From Methanomassiliicoccales archaeon (lineage in GTDB: Archaea; Thermoplasmatota; Thermoplasmata; Methanomassiliicoccales; JACIVX01): 7,235 nt of DNA. The notes under the pieces were generated by a model. The model made no database searches. It worked only from the letters and a program-made list of their open reading frames with translations, and was not told where the DNA came from. The position numbers were made by a program, and so were the translations under genes. Positions 5,050-7,235 of this stretch are shown piece after piece (positions within the stretch are counted from its first letter, which is position 1; each line of letters opens with the position of its first letter). The DNA lies in NCBI GenBank assembly GCA_028682925.1, contig JAJRAG010000131.1, forward strand, positions 1-7,235, in the 5' to 3' direction.

Positions 5050-6239
5050 AGATAGGATTGGTGAATCTGGTCACAAAAAGCTCCGAGATACTATCGGAAC
5101 CTGCAACGATTGTCAGGAAATCCGTTCTTACCCCAGGCAGCGACGCAGGACTGAACATTGTCGAGATGGGCAGGAGAATGGCTTCATGCGGAAATGACGT
5201 TCAAGTGATAGTGGCAGATGCATTCAAACCCAGGAATCCGATGCCGAGTGAGAATCGACTCCGAATCGAATACCTGCCAACACGCATGACGTGGGCGTTC
5301 CCACCCGCCTTGGCGCCATTTACACCTTCGCTCGGACGATATCTGAGAGATCAGAAGCTTGACGTTGTGCAGTTCGGTGAGCTTTTCCAGCCGGCAACGG
5401 TCTTGGGCTGGCTGGACTCTCATGCATCCGATGCCAAGATGTTCGTCTGGCAGGAATTGGACGTGCTGATGCGCTCTCCAGTGGGCTATGTGCAGACTGG
5501 TTACTATCGAACGCTCGGCAGGCTGGTTGCCGAGAAATGTACTTCGCTCATCCCGCGTTCTATCTCTGCCCGAGATCACCTTACCCGGCATGGTATAAGT
5601 CAGGAGAAGATCTCCCCAGTCGTTCACTCCGGTGTTGACACAACACTCTTTCGTCAAATGAACCGGGAGGAATGCAGAGCGAGATTTGGAGTGGAAGACA
5701 GAGAGGCAGTCATACTCGCGGTCGCGCGTCTCGACCCGATCAAAGGTTTGGATTTGTTGATCCAAGCGATGATTGAAGTGTCGAAAGAGTTGCCCAGCTC
5801 GACCCTGGTAATTCAAGGAAACGGTCCAGCTTATCCTGCCCTGAAATCGCTCGTCGGTCTCTTGGGATTGGGCGATCATGTCAAATTCATAACTGAGTCA
5901 TTCCCGCACAACAGAATGCCAGCGTTGTATAGCACGGCGGACGCTCTTGCTGTGACGAGTCGGATTGATCTTTTCCCCTTCGTCGCCATCGAAGCGATCT
6001 CCTGCGGAGTCCCGCTCGTTACTTCTTTCTCAAGAGGTCTGAAGACCGACATCGTCGACAAAGGCGGCGGGATCATGCTTTCTCAGGAACCCAAGGCGAT
6101 GGGAAATGCTCTCGTGTCGTTTCTTCAGAATCGAAGAGAGATGAATCAGATTGGAAAAAGGGCCAGACTTCTTGCAGTTGAGGATTTCGACTTTGAAGTG
6201 TGCGCACAAAGGCTCATTCGCATATACGAGGGGATCTGA
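5046..6239 (+). CDS. GT4-family glycosyltransferase (GT-B fold), D in place of first E of EX7E
   Basis: This 397-residue GT4-like enzyme begins MKIGLVNLV and has an N-terminal acceptor domain with GSDAGLN (31-37) in place of the usual GG.G loop. The hinge holds HSGVDTTLFRQ, and the donor-binding half has ARLDPIKGLD with R228 and K233. The EX7E site reads DLFPFVAIE: D308 replaces the first Glu and E316 is kept. This acidic swap occurs in some GT4 subgroups, so activity is still likely. It should act in the cytosol on a nucleotide-sugar donor. The ATG overlaps the stop of the GT-C-like gene as ATGA (5046-5049), with GGAGGAG (5029-5035) 10 bases upstream, so it is probably translationally coupled. 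The next gene follows after 2 bases. It is only distantly similar to the minus-strand GT4, so it is not a recent duplicate. Donor and acceptor are unknown. Confidence 0.93.
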   Translation: MKIGLVNLVTKSSEILSEPATIVRKSVLTPGSDAGLNIVEMGRRMASCGNDVQVIVADAFKPRNPMPSENRLRIEYLPTRMTWAFPPALAPFTPSLGRYLRDQKLDVVQFGELFQPATVLGWLDSHASDAKMFVWQELDVLMRSPVGYVQTGYYRTLGRLVAEKCTSLIPRSISARDHLTRHGISQEKISPVVHSGVDTTLFRQMNREECRARFGVEDREAVILAVARLDPIKGLDLLIQAMIEVSKELPSSTLVIQGNGPAYPALKSLVGLLGLGDHVKFITESFPHNRMPALYSTADALAVTSRIDLFPFVAIEAISCGVPLVTSFSRGLKTDIVDKGGGIMLSQEPKAMGNALVSFLQNRREMNQIGKRARLLAVEDFDFEVCAQRLIRIYEGI

Positions 6240-6241
6240 GA

Positions 6242-7235
6242 ATGACAAACAGTGTATCCAATCACAAGATTGCCTTCGCCCCCGCGATCACCTTGCCCGT
6301 GCTGACCAATGAGCGTATTCCAAAGATGTTCGTGACCCTGTCCGGGCGTTTTGACGTGATCCCGATCCCATTGGGCGGGCTGAACAGAATCATATATGAT
6401 CAGAAGATCAACAAATTCGCACGATACCTTCTGTTTCCTATCGATGAGATTAGCATTTTCTTCGATACTCTCAGACTAAGCAAGCGGAACAAAGTTTCAC
6501 TTATTTTCGCCGAGAACGCGTACATATCTCTGGCCTGTGGACTTGCTGCGAAGATGCTTCAAGTCCCAATGATCTGGGACAACCACGGCAATGTCAAGAT
6601 CTACGCCGAGGCTATGCATAAGTCTTCATTATTCATGAAAATGAATATTCTACTGGAGAGAGTACTCCAGAATCTTGCCTCCAAGGTGTTTGTTGTCTCC
6701 AAAATCGACAAGGAAGCCTACGAGCAGCTAGGGTTTGACCCCGGCAAGTTCCTCGTGATTCCCATCTGTGCGGATCTGACCACCGTCGACCGCAACAGAA
6801 TGAACAAGATGGAGGCAAGGAAGAGCCTCTCGATCCCTGTCGACGAGAAGATGGTCCTTTTCTTCGGGACTCTCAACTACCATCCGAATCTGGAGGCCGC
6901 CGAATACATAGCTGAGACGCTTTGTCCTGAGGTGAGCAAGAAGATCGATGACGTCCACTACTACATTGCTGGTGGAGGAATCTATCAAGGTCAGCTTCCG
7001 GACAATGTGCATCATTTAGGGTTTGTGCCTTTCAGTCCGGATCTCTGCATCTGGCTTTCGGCTGCAGACATATGCATCGCGCCGCTCTGGAGAGGTGTGG
7101 GGGTTTTGACGAAGGTGGTCGACATGCTTTCAATGGAGAAACCTTCGGTCCTGAGTCCTCTCTGCCTTAAAGGAATCCCCGAGCTTCAACACGATGTGAA
7201 CTGTCTCGTGGGAACGGATGAAGAATCGTTCGCGA
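6242..7235 (+). CDS. GT4-like glycosyltransferase, C-terminus cut by right window edge
   Basis: ATG at 6242 opens a frame of 331 codons that runs off the window. It has a GT-B layout: an N-terminal half containing IWDNHGN (111-117) and FVVSKIDKEAYEQLG (150-164), and a donor-binding half with FFGTLNYHPNLEAAEYI (207-223), YYIAGGG (240-246), FVPFSPDL (261-268), ADICIAPLWRGVG (275-287) and K291 followed by VVDMLSMEKPSVLS. This matches the GT4-like subgroup with G.G..K..E.lA.gkPvV, where the first EX7E Glu is absent. Here the second Glu is also replaced, by D294. About 40-60 residues are probably missing. GAGGGG (6228-6233) sits 8 bases before the ATG, and the upstream stop is 2 bases away, so it is co-transcribed with the preceding GT4 gene. 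Donor and acceptor are unknown. Confidence 0.9.
   Translation, partial: MTNSVSNHKIAFAPAITLPVLTNERIPKMFVTLSGRFDVIPIPLGGLNRIIYDQKINKFARYLLFPIDEISIFFDTLRLSKRNKVSLIFAENAYISLACGLAAKMLQVPMIWDNHGNVKIYAEAMHKSSLFMKMNILLERVLQNLASKVFVVSKIDKEAYEQLGFDPGKFLVIPICADLTTVDRNRMNKMEARKSLSIPVDEKMVLFFGTLNYHPNLEAAEYIAETLCPEVSKKIDDVHYYIAGGGIYQGQLPDNVHHLGFVPFSPDLCIWLSAADICIAPLWRGVGVLTKVVDMLSMEKPSVLSPLCLKGIPELQHDVNCLVGTDEESFA

Noticed and set aside
5184..5879. 231-codon open frame on the minus strand
   Set aside because: Lies wholly antisense inside the GT4 gene, has no recognisable motif and no SD; the plus-strand frame has clear family motifs.
1..7235. CRISPR array, tRNA/rRNA gene, insertion sequence or integrase
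   Set aside because: No regularly spaced repeats, no cloverleaf or rRNA-like segment and no transposase or integrase motif were seen on either strand.

Overview
The window looks archaeal. Start sites carry strong GGAGG/GAGGGG Shine-Dalgarno sequences, TTG is used as a start codon, TATA/BRE-like promoters are present, one gene looks leaderless, and the proteins are dolichyl-phosphate-sugar-synthase-like, GT4-like and GT-C-like enzymes. A euryarchaeal or Thermoplasmatota-type host is my guess from style only; there is no phylogenetic marker. The window is almost entirely a surface glycan or glycolipid biosynthesis locus, arranged as two divergent blocks.

Left block (minus strand, read right to left): a short membrane protein of the YdjM/DUF457 putative metal-dependent hydrolase type (3181-2522); a 355-base non-coding stretch rich in inverted repeats with one good promoter; then a tightly coupled run of a GT2 glycosyltransferase (2160-1300), a GT4 glycosyltransferase (1303-98) and the first 33 codons of a cobalamin-binding radical SAM protein (101 to beyond the left edge). 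Both junctions in this run are 4-base ATGA overlaps with a Shine-Dalgarno just upstream.

Right block (plus strand): a large polytopic membrane protein with the look of a GT-C glycosyltransferase (about 3316-5049), a GT4 glycosyltransferase overlapping it by ATGA (5046-6239), and, 2 bases further on, a second GT4-like glycosyltransferase cut by the right edge (6242-7235). The blocks are separated by a divergent promoter region of about 135 bases.

A reasonable model is that the cytosolic GT2 makes a polyprenyl-phosphate-linked sugar, the GT4 enzymes extend a lipid-linked glycan on the inner face, and the GT-C protein uses a lipid-linked donor on the outer face. The radical SAM protein could modify a sugar or lipid. 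Sugar identities and acceptors cannot be read from the sequence. The least ordinary part is the 2167-2521 leader/promoter region: a 17-bp palindrome abuts the TATA box and supplies the BRE-like bases, its half-site recurs downstream, a possible 35-codon leaderless ORF starts at the predicted transcription start, and a hairpin sits just before the GT2 Shine-Dalgarno. I see no tRNA, rRNA, CRISPR array, insertion sequence or integrase.
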